From: Boesenbergia rotunda
Lineage: Eukaryota > Streptophyta > Magnoliopsida > Zingiberales > Zingiberaceae
Assembly: GCA_024364735.1 (NCBI GenBank)
Contig: JAGFNQ010001602.1
Location: 1 to 64,000, forward strand
DNA length: 64,000 bases
Direction: 5' to 3'
Numbering within the stretch: the first letter of the stretch is position 1; each line of letters begins with the position of its first letter. Below, one piece after another: positions 24,713 through 34,889 of this stretch. Both the position numbers and the translations under genes were made by a program. The notes under the pieces are model-generated. The model was not told where the DNA came from, made no database searches, and saw only the letters and a list, made by a program, of their open reading frames with translations.

Positions 24713-24899
24713 GGGGAAGCTCAAATTTGGTGCAACCACCAATTTGAGAGTTTTTCGGATTTCTTTTTAAATTTTTTTCGAATTTTCATCGTTAATCGAG
24801 GTCGGTGCAACACCCCTCGATAAATATTTTTTTCCCGCACTACTAATCTAAGACCAAGTCTTGGGATATTTCTTTCCTTTTACTCTTAGTTTCAGATAA

Positions 24900-26551
24900 A
24901 TGGCCATGCAAGAAGGATTCAGCACAGCCAGACCATCACTTTTCAGTGGGGAGGACTTCTCCTACTGGAAAAGTCGGATGGAGGTCCACCTAAAAACTCA
25001 GGTGGACATGTGGATAATCATCCAGTCTGGACTGGAGATTCCAAAGAATGCTGAAGGAGTGTCACAGTCTTACGCTGAGTGGGATACCGCTCTGAAAAGA
25101 AAAATTGAAGTTGATGCCAAAGCAACCCAGACACTTCAATGCAGCCTGACCAAGGAAGAGTTGAATCGGGTAGGACCATTCAACAGTGCAAAGGAGCTGT
25201 GGGGTAAGCTGATCGAGCTGCACGAAGGAACTTCAGATACTCGAATCAGCAAGAGAGATCTCCTCCTGAATAAGCTATACACGATTAAGATGAACGATAA
25301 CGAAACAGCAGCCCAGCTCCATGCCAGAATTCAGGAGTTAATGAACGGACTACACACAATCGGTCACAAGGTAGAAAATCGTGACCTGATAAGGTACGCT
25401 CTCAACGCTCTCCCGAGAAACACCTTGTGGGCATCTATGGTAGATGCATACAAGGTTTCAAGGGACCTTTCAAAAATTAAGTTAGATGAACTATTTTCTA
25501 AATTAGAATTGCATGAGCAGACTAACTGCAATCTGGCCGAGAAAGTCATCGCTTTTGTCGCAAGTAAAGCTGGAAAGACAACCAAGAAGAAGCCTCAACC
25601 TGCACCCAAGTCTGATTCAGACTCAGACTCAGAAGACAGCGAGGGAAATCGACCGAAGCTAGTTCGGCTAGCCCGGGACTACTACAAAGAACTAAAGAAC
25701 CAGACTAACAGAAGGAAAGCCAGCCGAAGAAAGGAAGAACCAGCTGAACCCTCAAATGAAAAGAACAAACCAAACGTGACCTGTTATGAGTGCAAGAAGA
25801 AGGGTCACTACAAGGCTGAATGCCCCAATCTGAAGGAAACAAAAAAGACGAGAAAGAAGAAGGCACTTCAGGCAATGTGGGACGAGTCCTCCTCCTCCGA
25901 AGAAGAAGAGATCCCACAGTCGAACCAACTCGCACTAACCGCCTCAGAAGAAATCGAGACCGAGTCATAATCGGAGCCAGATGACGACAAACTTACATTT
26001 TCAGAGGATGGAGAAATAACTGTAAGTGGTTTTTCTAGAAATCAGTTAAATGAATTAATTGCTTATCTTTCTCGAGACTTAGCGAAAGCTAAACTCCGAG
26101 TCGAATCTCTCCGACAGGAAGTAAAACTCCTGAAAGAGAGAGCTGACTCTAGATCCTTATCTGAGAAGGTTCAAGAAGGAACCTCTACTCAAGTTGAAAA
26201 ACTTGAGAAAGAGACTCCTCCCTGAAAACTCAAGTCAAGGACCTTAGATCAGCCTTAGAACGGTTCACTTCTGGTTCCAAGGGTCTTGACATGATTCTTG
26301 AAAAACAGAAGTCGGTTCTAAATCGATCCGGATTAGGCTATAGAACCAAATCTAGACAAAGATCATACTATGTTGTACTGAACCAGTCCAGACCTAAAGT
26401 TCAGGCATGGGTACCCAAACTGTGCCTGAACAAACAAACTGGATCAAATCAATATTGGATCCCGAAGGACAAGATTCACATCTTGTCGAACCATTATCGC
26501 GGCTTTAGTCTAGGGGGAGCCAAATTAAAAACAATATTTATAGTTAGATAA
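24900..26551 (+). pseudogene. gag: gag of element B
   Basis: 24900-25970 is open for 356 codons: MAMQEGFSTARPSLFSGEDFSYW (DUF4219 type), UBN2 region with TQTLQCSL..LNRVGPF and ALPRNTLWASMVDAYK, acidic linker, zinc knuckle CYECKKKGHYKAEC (about residues 298-311). An in-frame TAA at 25968-25970 interrupts it; the same frame then continues with coiled-coil sequence to about 26222, and after a small frame change the tail (26291-26551) ends with AWVPK and YWIPKDK, the counterpart of A's AWVPK..VWVPK end. It is closest to the gag of element E. Confidence 0.88.
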
Positions 26552-27367
26552 ATTTCAATTCTTGTTTTCAAATTGCATGATTGCTTGTTTATTTAATTTC
26601 TGCAATTTACCATGCTTAGACTTAGGGCTGGGTAGTTTAAGGACAGAACCAACTTAACTGAAATTTGAACAACATAGTATTGGGTGGCGGTGAGATGATA
26701 GTATGTTAGGGAAGCCAATTCTAATAAGGTCAAGTATACACTACTTGGTCTCTTTAGACTGGTGAAACTAGCCGAAGCTACCGATCCAAGACCCAAACTA
26801 GTTAGACCAGAATTTTTCAAAAAGTAATTTTGAAAATGAAATTTCATTAAAAGGCTTTGTCAAGGAAAGGGTTGATGATCCAATAAGGCTACGGCCAAAG
26901 AACGCCTAGTGCCTCGCCAAGACCTGTAAGCCAATTTTTGAATTTCAAATTCAAATTATTCTTTGTCAAATTCGAATCTAACATAAATTTTCAGTTAATT
27001 GTAGATTCAAACATTTTTTAAATAAACTCAAGATCAACGGTTTTCAAAATTAATTCAAGTTTTTAAAAATAAATCATGATTTTTCAAAATAATTCTATCT
27101 ATTAAAACCTGTCTCACAAAAACCCATAAGGCAAACGTGATTGACAACTCTAGAATGGGTGAGATAGTAAAATTTAACTTAATTAAAATTCATTTAATAC
27201 CTGTATTATTGTTTAAATAACATTAAATCTTGTAGTTTAGAATGGAGTTAACCTAATGGCAGTCAAACCATGGTCAAAGCAGTCAAATCATGTCATACCA
27301 TGGTCAAAATAATTAAACCATGGTCAAATGGTCAACAAAACATCAAAGTTGTCATTTCCAACCTAAT

Positions 27368-27622
27368 CCAGGCGCCCGTGACTCCTCGGGCGCCCCCCCC
27401 CCACAACACTTTCACTTCGTTCAAGGCAAAAAAACTGCCATGACACCCTAACCAGGGCACCCCGCCCCTTGCGGGCGCCCCCAGGATCGGTCAAGGCAGC
27501 AAAGCTGCCATCCCAGTCTGACCGGGGCACCCGGGCCATCACGGGCGCCCCCGACCAATGTGAAGTCACTGCCAAAGGCAGTAGACCCCTGTCCTGGGCG
27601 CCCGGGAGCTCCCGGGCGCCCT
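27368..27622 (+). repeat. Internal GGGCGCCC palindrome array, element B
   Basis: Several GGGCGCCC / GGGCACCC words, some as longer CCCGGGCGCCC, matching the array in B's LTRs (23936-24268, 31312-31632). Confidence 0.85.
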
Positions 27623-27634
27623 AGCCAAAACATG

Positions 27635-27643
27635 TATATAAGG
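27635..27643 (+). promoter_or_regulatory. Candidate internal TATA box for ORF3 of element B
   Basis: TATATAAGG just after the GGGCGCCC array and 111 bases before the ORF3 ATG at 27746; this mirrors array-then-TATA in the LTR. Confidence 0.55.
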
Positions 27644-27745
27644 AATCCGAATCTCCTCATCCTTCCACAACCAAATCTCTTCTCCTCTCTAACGTGTTTC
27701 CATCCAAGGCGACCAAGTGACCTTCTTGCTCACTCAACCTCAACC

Positions 27746-29032
27746 ATGCCTCCCCGAACGGCTACTCAGTATAATTTTTTCCTTTTTCTTACGCATTTAA
27801 AATTATTTTTCTTAAATTCCTTCATTTAAATGCATGTTTCTTATCTTAGAAAACGCCGAGCAAACCAATCAGACCCCGGTACCGAACCTAGTCCCAATCC
27901 TAGGTTCCCTACTTTAGAACTTTGTAATAAGTTTGCTCGAACGACATACAAGCCTATAAAAACGAGCTACTTAAATAGACAATTCTTCACTCAATCTTGT
28001 CCACTAGTCATGAATGTCATCAACTTTTACAAACTAGATAACCTCGTATTCTGCACTCATCCCATTAACACAGCTCTATGTGCAGAATTCTATAATAACA
28101 TAGTTAGACAGAATGATCTTATGTTTGTCACTACTGTTCAAGGGATGCCCTTGACAATCACACCCTTCTTGCTCAACCGATTTCTTGGACTACGACTCTC
28201 TCAGTCCACCTTTTGCTGCTATCCTCCTAGGGATCCTCCTTTTGATACTCCTTACTCTCACATTACTCTAGATACTCTACACTCCTACTTCTATAGGGAT
28301 TCTAGGAACCCCTTGGCCAGACGATTTCAGTCTGTGGACCTTCAGGTCCAGGACTATGCTCTTTATAGAGTTTTAGTCTGCAGCATCTTACCGTTATCCA
28401 CTAGGGACGTCGTGACCATGCGACCATTTCATACCTTCCTTCTGTATGCACTGATCCACCATCTTGATATCGACATTGGACTACACATGTTCCATACGAT
28501 CCTATATGCGTCTAGTGTTACCACTCAGGGGCGGGTACACACCCCCTATTGCCACATCATCACTTCCATTCTTCATTATCACGGTCGTAACATCACTGAT
28601 GGTGAGATGACCGTGATGACTGACTTCGATGAGATAGGTTTTAGGAACTTTTCCCTAGCTGGTATAGAGGTCTCGGCTACCGGGGTTTTATTGTGGAGAC
28701 GTCAGTGAGCCGGACCACAAATCGACTCTGATGAGGACGTTGAGGTCGATGTAGCAGATCTGGCAGCTGAGGTTCGAGAGTACATAGACGAGCCCCCACC
28801 ACCGACACTCTACAAGAGAGTGATGCGACTTGAGACACAGGTCCAGAGCCTCCGGGAGGAAGTGGAGGCAAATCATGCTGAAGAAATGGAGGCAAATCAG
28901 GCCTATTACACTGAGTACATAAGTGCCCTCAGAGCCGATAGGGAGACTAGCGACGCTCGATATCATGAGATGATGTCACTATTTCGATCTTGGCAGCCGG
29001 GCTCTTCTGATCATCCTGGTCCCTCCTCCTAG
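27746..29032 (+). pseudogene. ORF3 of element B, spliced, putative plant transposon protein type
   Basis: Exon 1 is 27746-27768 (ATG CCT CCC CGA ACG GCT ACT CA), then an 81-nt AT-rich intron (27769-27849, GTATAA...ATCTTAG), then exon 2 at 27850-29032. The phase-2 join is in frame and gives MPPRTATQ followed by KRRANQSD. One in-frame TGA (28706-28708) interrupts about 402 codons; the frame continues to 29032. Seen: ALCAEFYNNIV, FVTTVQGMPLTITPFLLNRFLGL (family hallmark region), a central block YALYRVLVCSILP and YCHIITSIL comparable to A's ORF3, and a C-terminal coiled coil (about 28820-28960). The function is unknown. Confidence 0.75.
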
Positions 29033-30625
29033 ATTTGATTGGCATTGTACTAGTGACTATTTGACTGCCCCAACTCAGTAGGGTTGACTCATATTTGACT
29101 TGTATGACTGTGCTGGTTCTCTCTTTTACCAGCTAACTTATTGAGTTAGATTATTTGCTTTTCTTGATTATCTGATCATTATTAGGATTATGCTTGGTAG
29201 AATAGGTTTACTCTATTTTTCTATCTTTTTAACTGCTTTATTTGATTTGAAAAATCAGTTTCTAAAATAATTTTTAAACTGCTTTACTTGATTTCAAAAT
29301 CAGCTTTTAATTAGTCTGAAAAATTTGTTTTGGCATTTCTTTTTTAATTTTTTGACTTAGTTTTTTTGGAGAAACTACCCCCTTCAAAACTAGGGCTTTT
29401 TCGCAAATGAACTTAGTCTAGGCCCTAACCCTAGAACTGCATGCACCTATAGATCTAGAAGCCAACGTCTCACAAGCACCTTAGGGTACTTTTGACTGAT
29501 AACCTAGAATGGGTTGAGATGCTTAGGTCTTTACCTTAATTCAAGATGCTTTAAGTCAGTGTATCTGCAGTAATTGGGACACTAAATACAACTTAAATAG
29601 TAATCAAGTTAAGTGTCAAGATTAGAAAATCTAACATGAACAGAACACTTAACTTGACTAACCCTAGCGAAAACTACTATTTATAACAGTTAGTAAGTAG
29701 CTAATTGGGTTAGATAGGACCCTAAAGAGAAAATTGAAATTGGTTTGGTTCAGTTTATATCTTGATTTGGTTCAGTATAGCACATTATTCTGTTATATCA
29801 TTATGTAGTTTATTTTTTTTGCTATATTGCTTTGTTTTTGATATATGGCAAAGGGGGAGAGATAGGAAAGGAGAGAAGCTTTTTTAAAAATTTTCAAAAT
29901 TTTAAATTTTCAAAAACTTTATCCTTTCTTCAAAAAGTACTTAAGCTAAGTTTTTTTTAAAAAAACTGCTCTCAAAAAGTACTTAAGCTAAGTTTTTTTA
30001 AAACTGCTTTCAAAAAGTACTTAAGCTAAGCTTTTCAAAACTGCTTTCAAAGTACTTAAGCTAAGTTTTTTCAAAACTGTTTTCAAAGTACTTAATCTAT
30101 TTTTTTCTGAAAACTGTTTCAAAAGTACTTGATCTAAATTGTTTTCAAAATTGATTCTAAGTACTTGACCCAAGCAGTTTTCAAAAGTATTTTCTAAGTA
30201 CTTAAACTTAAGCTATGTTCAAAATATCTATAAGTACTTATTTCTAAACTTCTCTAATATAAACATTTCTAAGTTTCTAAAAGTACTAAAGAGATTGAAA
30301 ACTTTTAAAAGTGCTTCCAAGAACTTAAATGATGTTTTAGAAAATTTTCTACTAAGTTATTTTTCTAAATTTCTAAGTATAAATTTTTTTTCAAAAGTGC
30401 CCAATCAAAATGTATTTTTGGAAAATATAAACTTCTTTTGAAAAATCTTCTAAGTTTTGAAAAATTAATTCAATTATTTTGACTTAGAAAATTTTCAAAC
30501 CCCACGAAACTCTGAAAAACCTAGGGGGAGATTCCTTCCAGGGGAGGAAATTAAACTGTTATATCAACTGTATGAATTAACTTAACTTTTTGAATTAGGT
30601 TGCCATAAATCAAAAAGGGGGAGAT
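29033..30625 (+). other. 3' tail of element B with AAGTACTT tandem repeats and polypurine tract
   Basis: No gene. A second stem-loop of the TCTCAC...TGAGAT type lies at 29467-29520. About 29927-30250 holds tandem units of roughly 30-40 bp with CAAAAAGTACTTAAGCTAAG. The tract AAAAAGGGGGAGA ends just before the LTR at 30626. Confidence 0.8.
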
Positions 30626-32057
30626 TGTTGGTGCAGACAACACCCAAGTCAAACTTGTGTTTTGATAAATGGCAAAGGGTTCAAAAGTTAAGATGTTGTG
30701 TTTATCTAACATGCTACTTGCGTGTGCAGATTGAAGCCCTAGCAAAGGACTGCTAGGCACCTAGCGAAGGACTATTAGGCACTGAAACCCTAAGTCCTAG
30801 CGATGGGCTGCTGGGCACCTAGCGAAGGGCTGCTAGGAGTCGATGACCTAGCGAAGGACTGCTAGGCACCAGGCGAAGGACTGCTTGGAACCGAAGACCT
30901 AGCGAAGGACAGCTGGGCACCTAGCGAAGGACTGCTAGGAGACGAAGACCTAGCGAAGGACTGCTAGGCACCAGGCGAAGGATTGCTTGGTAACGAAGAC
31001 CTGACGAAGGACTGTTAGGCACCTGGCGAAGGAATGTTGGGCAAAAGTCCAACCGGAGGAGCCGGTTGGCAACAAGTAAATTCTCCTGAGAGGAGTAGGT
31101 GAGGACGCGTTCCCCGTAGAGGGAACAGTAGGCGTCGGTTCGACCTAGGGCTCCATTTAGGAGACCCAAAATCAGAACCAGGACAGCTACGGGTGTAAGA
31201 CTCACTAACATACTTGCTTTATCATGTTTGGTACTAACCCTGGATGCAGGACCGAAGGAACGAGTGCTGCAGCTCAGAACGCCTCAAAGGAGAGAGGCAG
31301 CAGCTGGGTTGGGCGCCCGGAAGGTCCCGGGCACCCTAGGTAAAAGACAAACAAGAGTTGAGCAAGAGAACACTTCGGAAGCTCACTGGGCGGGGCGCCC
31401 CCATGCTCCCGGGCGCCCCGGATGCTCCGAGTGCCCCGGGCTAAAGCCAACGAAGCGGATAGAGTTTAACTCAGCGAGAAGCCAGCGGACCGAGTCAACC
31501 CGGGCGCCCCTGCGTCCCGGGCGCCCCCAATCAAACCTCAACCCGATCCTTGAGGGATAAAGACTGACCGAGATTGTTGCGGATCGAAGGCCACGTAGAG
31601 TGTGCCCCCAACATCCAGGGCGCCCCCAGGACTGCTATAAATAGCCCTCGACCCCCAAGGCTTCAAAACACCTTCTTCCAATGCCACTACGCTCTTCGAC
31701 TCAAGCGCTCTGCTTCGGAAACCTTCCATCTCGAAAGTGAAGCGCCGATGATGACCCTCTGCTCAGAAGTACAATCTACAACGGGCGTCGGTAATGAAAG
31801 AGCTTAAGTTTTAATTTACTGTACTACTACTGTAATCTTTCTGTAAACTTTTTACGCACATATAGAATTGCCCCCAGTAAACGGTCAACGACCGTGGGCC
31901 TTGGAGTAGGAGCCGACCGCAACTCCGAACCAAGTAAATCCTTGTGTTCGTGTTTGTGTTTGTGTTTTTAATTTCCGCTGCTCATTCTCTTAAAACTATA
32001 TCCGAAACGTTTTACGATATTCACCCCCCCCCCTCTATCGTTCTTCTCGATCCAACA
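30626..32057 (+). repeat. 3' LTR of element B
   Basis: 1432 bp, same layout as the 5' LTR: hairpin array (30735-31060), GGGCGCCC array (31312-31632), TATA box (31635-31644), ending CCAACA, then GTGTC from element C. Confidence 0.93.
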
Positions 32058-32526
32058 GTGTCAACCAGAATGCGAATCATCAGGCGATGCAAATTCGTGA
32101 AAACCAGTCGACTGCCCCAGGGTCTGTCAACTGGTAACGGTCAAAACAGGATCGAGCTCTATTAAGAGAGCTCGCGTTTGGCTACTTTTCTTTGGTGATA
32201 AAGCTTGGTAAAAGCTTGTTAGTAGCCTACAAGTGCTCAGATCGTGTCAAAGGGTTGTGGCGAGATTTCTCCGCCCACAAGGAGCAATAAGTGCTAGCCG
32301 AAGGTTCTCCGAGGAATCATCCACCGAAGGATCGGGATCGTCCACCTTACGGATAACTGTGGAGTAGGAGTTTCATCTCCGAACCACGTAAATCGGTGTG
32401 TCTTTCTTAGTTGTTAGTTTTAGTTTTTGTTATTCCGCTGGAGCATTAACAACTTGTAGGAAGAGAAATCAAGAAGTAGCTATTCACCCCCTCCCCCCCC
32501 CCTAGCTAAACGACAAGGTCCCAACA

Positions 32527-33035
32527 CGATCTTCCCGATCCACCTGGACATCACCTAGTCCCACTAGGTATATCTAGTCTCATTAGGACTTTTTCCTTAC
32601 CAGTGTGCGATCTCCCTGATCCACCTAGACTTCATCTAGTCTCACTAGGTGTGCCTAGTCCCACTAGACTCACACAATATTCAACCTTCATAGTCAAACA
32701 TCGAAACTCAAGCTCACTCGAGCCTAGTCAAACTAGGTTAACCCCGACCTAACCAAGATTATACCAATAATCTCTCCCATTTTGATGTTTGACAATATGT
32801 TTGAGTAAGACTAATCCATATTAGCCTTACACTGTCTCCCCCTCCACCTAGACTTCACCTAATCCTACTAGGTGTGCCTAGTCCTACTATGACTTTTCTC
32901 TTACCAAGTCTCCAGTTAACCTTGACCCACTTGACTCATATAATGTTCAATCATCATTGTCAAACATCGAAACTTTAGCTCACCCAAGCATAGTGAAACT
33001 AGGTCAACCCTGGCCTAACCAAGATTGCACCAACA
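32527..33035 (-). mobile_element. Remnant H: two partial LTRs of a minus-strand retroelement with a very short interior
   Basis: Reading the minus strand from 33035: TGTTGGTGCAATCTTGG...GACCTAGTTTCACTATG, then about 75 bases, a purine tract (CAAAATGGGAGAGAT) near 32790-32776, then a second similar unit (TATTGGTATAATCTTGG...) down to 32527. Both units share the CCTAGTGGGACTAGGC-type word. H abuts element C on one side and truncates the pol of element E on the other. Confidence 0.6.
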
Positions 33036-33470
33036 GTTAGCACATGGGGAGGGTGGGGATTGGTTTTATCCTAGATGGTATAAATGTTGGTTCAATAATT
33101 GGTTCATCTGGTTGGTCTGAAATGGGATTATGTCTTGATTCTTCATCATCTAAGTCGTGATTAGTTGATTCGTTAGGGTTAATTAAACTAGGTGGGTTGG
33201 TTAAGTTAGGTTAGTTGATTATGTTAGGTGGGGTATCTTCATCAAAGATAATATTTTTTATTTTTTTTTAATTTTAAAGGTATGTTTGTTATAAACCCAA
33301 TATGCCCTACTAGTGGTTGACTATCCTACAAAAATTTCAAGTGTTGGCTTTGATTGAAATTTGCCTAAGTAGTCCCTAGTGTTTAAAATATGCACTTTAC
33401 ACCCAAAATTTTTTAAGAATTATCAGTTAGGTAGTTTATGATAATAAATTTCATAGGGTGTTTCTATTGG
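33036..33470 (-). pseudogene. pol: Element E pol fragment: integrase C-terminus and linker
   Basis: The minus-strand frame reads ETPYEIYYHKLPN, FLKNFGCKVHILNTRDYLGKF and VG, stop, STTSRAYWVYNKHT, matching A's KTPHELWFG..VFGCKVFILNTKDHLGKF..GYSLVSKAYRVYNKKT with scattered stops. The linker (33285-33036) reads FDEDTPPN...DQPDEPIIEPT. RT would follow but is cut off at 33036. Confidence 0.85.
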
Positions 33471-34719
33471 TGTTGGAAGAACTATATCGAACCTTATTTT
33501 GATATTGGCAAAGGGTTCAATGTTGAATATTATTGGTGATCTAATGTGTTTCATTAAGTATGCAGGAAAGTCCTAGTTTACCTAGGCACAAAGTCTTAAC
33601 CTGCAGGGTTAAGCATGAAGTCCTGGTCGAGAACTGGGCACGAAGTCCTGACCGAGGGTTGGGCATGAAGACCTGGTTCGAGGAATTAGGCATGAAGACC
33701 TGGCCGAGGGTTGGGCACGAAGACCTGATCCAGAAGATCGGGCAGAAGACTTAGTCGAGTGAGGACTACAGATAGAAGTAGAGATGGGTCAAGGATCGGA
33801 CATCTCAAGATCCGGGAGTCTCGAAATCCGAGCAAAAGTCCAACCAGAGGAGCCGGTTGGCAAAAGGCAACTTCTCCAGAGTGGAGTAGGTGAGGGAGCA
33901 TTCCCCGGAAGAGGGGATAGTACTCGTTGGTTGAACCTAGGATTTCATTTGAAAACCAAAGTCAGAACCAAGACAGCTCTGGTTGTTATTCATGCATATC
34001 TATTATTATTTTATTCTTGGACTAACCCTGGTTGTAGGCTGAAAGAAGTTGGTTGCTGCGATCTCAAGCGCCTAAAAGGTTTTAGGCGCTCGAGAACCTA
34101 GGCACCTGAATAGTGTCAGAAGCCTCAGAAGGGCTTCTTCCAGCGGCTGCGCCATGTCATCTCCCAGGCACCCATGAGCTCATAGGCACCTTAGTAGTCC
34201 CAAGTGCCCAAGAATGGAGATAAGCAATGGCCGAGTCTACGGATAAGGATACGGCGATTTCGGGTGATGTGGTAGGCGCCCAATAGCTATCAGGCGCCCG
34301 AGAAGCAGCCATAAAAACGGGCATCACCCCTTTGCTTCCAAACATCAACTCAGGCATTCAAACACGCTACCATAAGCTTTCGTTCTCAAGCCTTTTGCAC
34401 CAACAACGTTCAAGATCGACGATACGCCGCTCCGACAAAGCTTCGCTCTTCTTAAGGTGTCGTTAGTATATGTTTTTTATTTAATTCTGTACTTAAACTT
34501 CTACACATGTACATCATTTTTCGAGCTATAGAATTGCCCAATGAAAATGGTTAAGGACCGCGCGCCTTGGAGTAGGAGCCATTACAGACTCTGAACCAAG
34601 TAAAACAAACCACGTTAGCCGTGTTTGATTTGTGTATTTTCCACTGCATTTAAATCTGTATTTCTGAAAAATTAAGTTATCAATATTCATCCCCCTCTAT
34701 CGATTACAACGATCCCTCA
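33471..34719 (+). repeat. Solo LTR F inserted in element E integrase
   Basis: Starts TGTTGGAAGAAC, carries GAAGACCTGGCCGAGGGTTGGGCA-type tandem units (33570-33780), GGCGCC words (34080-34300) and the U5 tract ATTCATCCCCCTCTATCG near 34687, and ends CCCTCA. It resembles the LTR of B. E's integrase frame resumes on both sides (QNRVLIN.. / ..ETPYE). No clean target duplication is visible. Confidence 0.72.
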
Positions 34720-34889
34720 GTTTTGTTATATTTTTTATTTATTAGGACCCTATTTTGGATAATACACTGAATTAATTGCTTCTGCACAAAATTGGTTAGA
34801 TAAATTATATTCATTGAGCATGGTTCTAGTAGCTTTTTGAAGTTTTCTTTTTCTTCTTTCAACTATACCATTTTGTTGGGGAGGGGGGG
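34720..34889 (-). pseudogene. pol: Element E pol fragment: integrase catalytic glutamate region
   Basis: The minus strand reads PQQNGIVERRKRKLQKATRT then MLNEYNLSNQFCAEAINSVYY, matching A's PQQNGVVERKNRALQEAARS block, which carries the catalytic glutamate of the D,D35E triad. Confidence 0.85.

Larger units (their letters stand above)
26552..27745 (+). other. Non-coding spacer of element B, pol absent
   Basis: 26600-27250 aligns with the gag-to-protease spacer of element E: GAAACTAGCCGAAGCTACC, AAAAGGCTTTGTC and the stem-loop at 27111-27165. Where E continues into protease, B has about 100 bases with ACCATGGTCAAA repeats and then the GGGCGCCC array (27368-27622) and a TATA box. This is the position of the pol deletion. 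Confidence 0.8.
23251..32057 (+). mobile_element. Element B: non-autonomous copia element with gag and ORF3, no pol
   Basis: LTRs of 1448 and 1432 bp (TGTTGGTGCAGAC...CCAACA), primer site, purine tract, and near-duplicated flanks GTGTT / GTGTC (4 of 5). Between gag (ends 26551) and ORF3 (starts 27746) there is no protease, integrase, RT or RNaseH. The two LTRs are very similar, so insertion is fairly recent. B is nested in the LTR of element C. Confidence 0.92.
22517..32526 (+). mobile_element. Element C: 3' internal end plus 3' LTR, split by element B
   Basis: 22517-22691 is the end of a copia internal region with a purine tract (AAAATGGGGAGAT). The LTR starts at 22692 (TGTTGGGGCAATCGACCC), runs to 23250 and resumes at 32058-32526 after element B, ending GGTCCCAACA. 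Both halves align with the uninterrupted LTRs J (49536-50706) and C2 (minus strand). The rest of C would lie left of element A, outside the window. The LTR carries AGTCGACT-type words near 23160-23245 and 32098-32135. Confidence 0.85.

Noticed and set aside
33466..34724. Target duplication for solo LTR F
   Set aside because: Left flank ATTGG and right flank GTTTT do not match; F is called from its ends and from resumption of the integrase frame.
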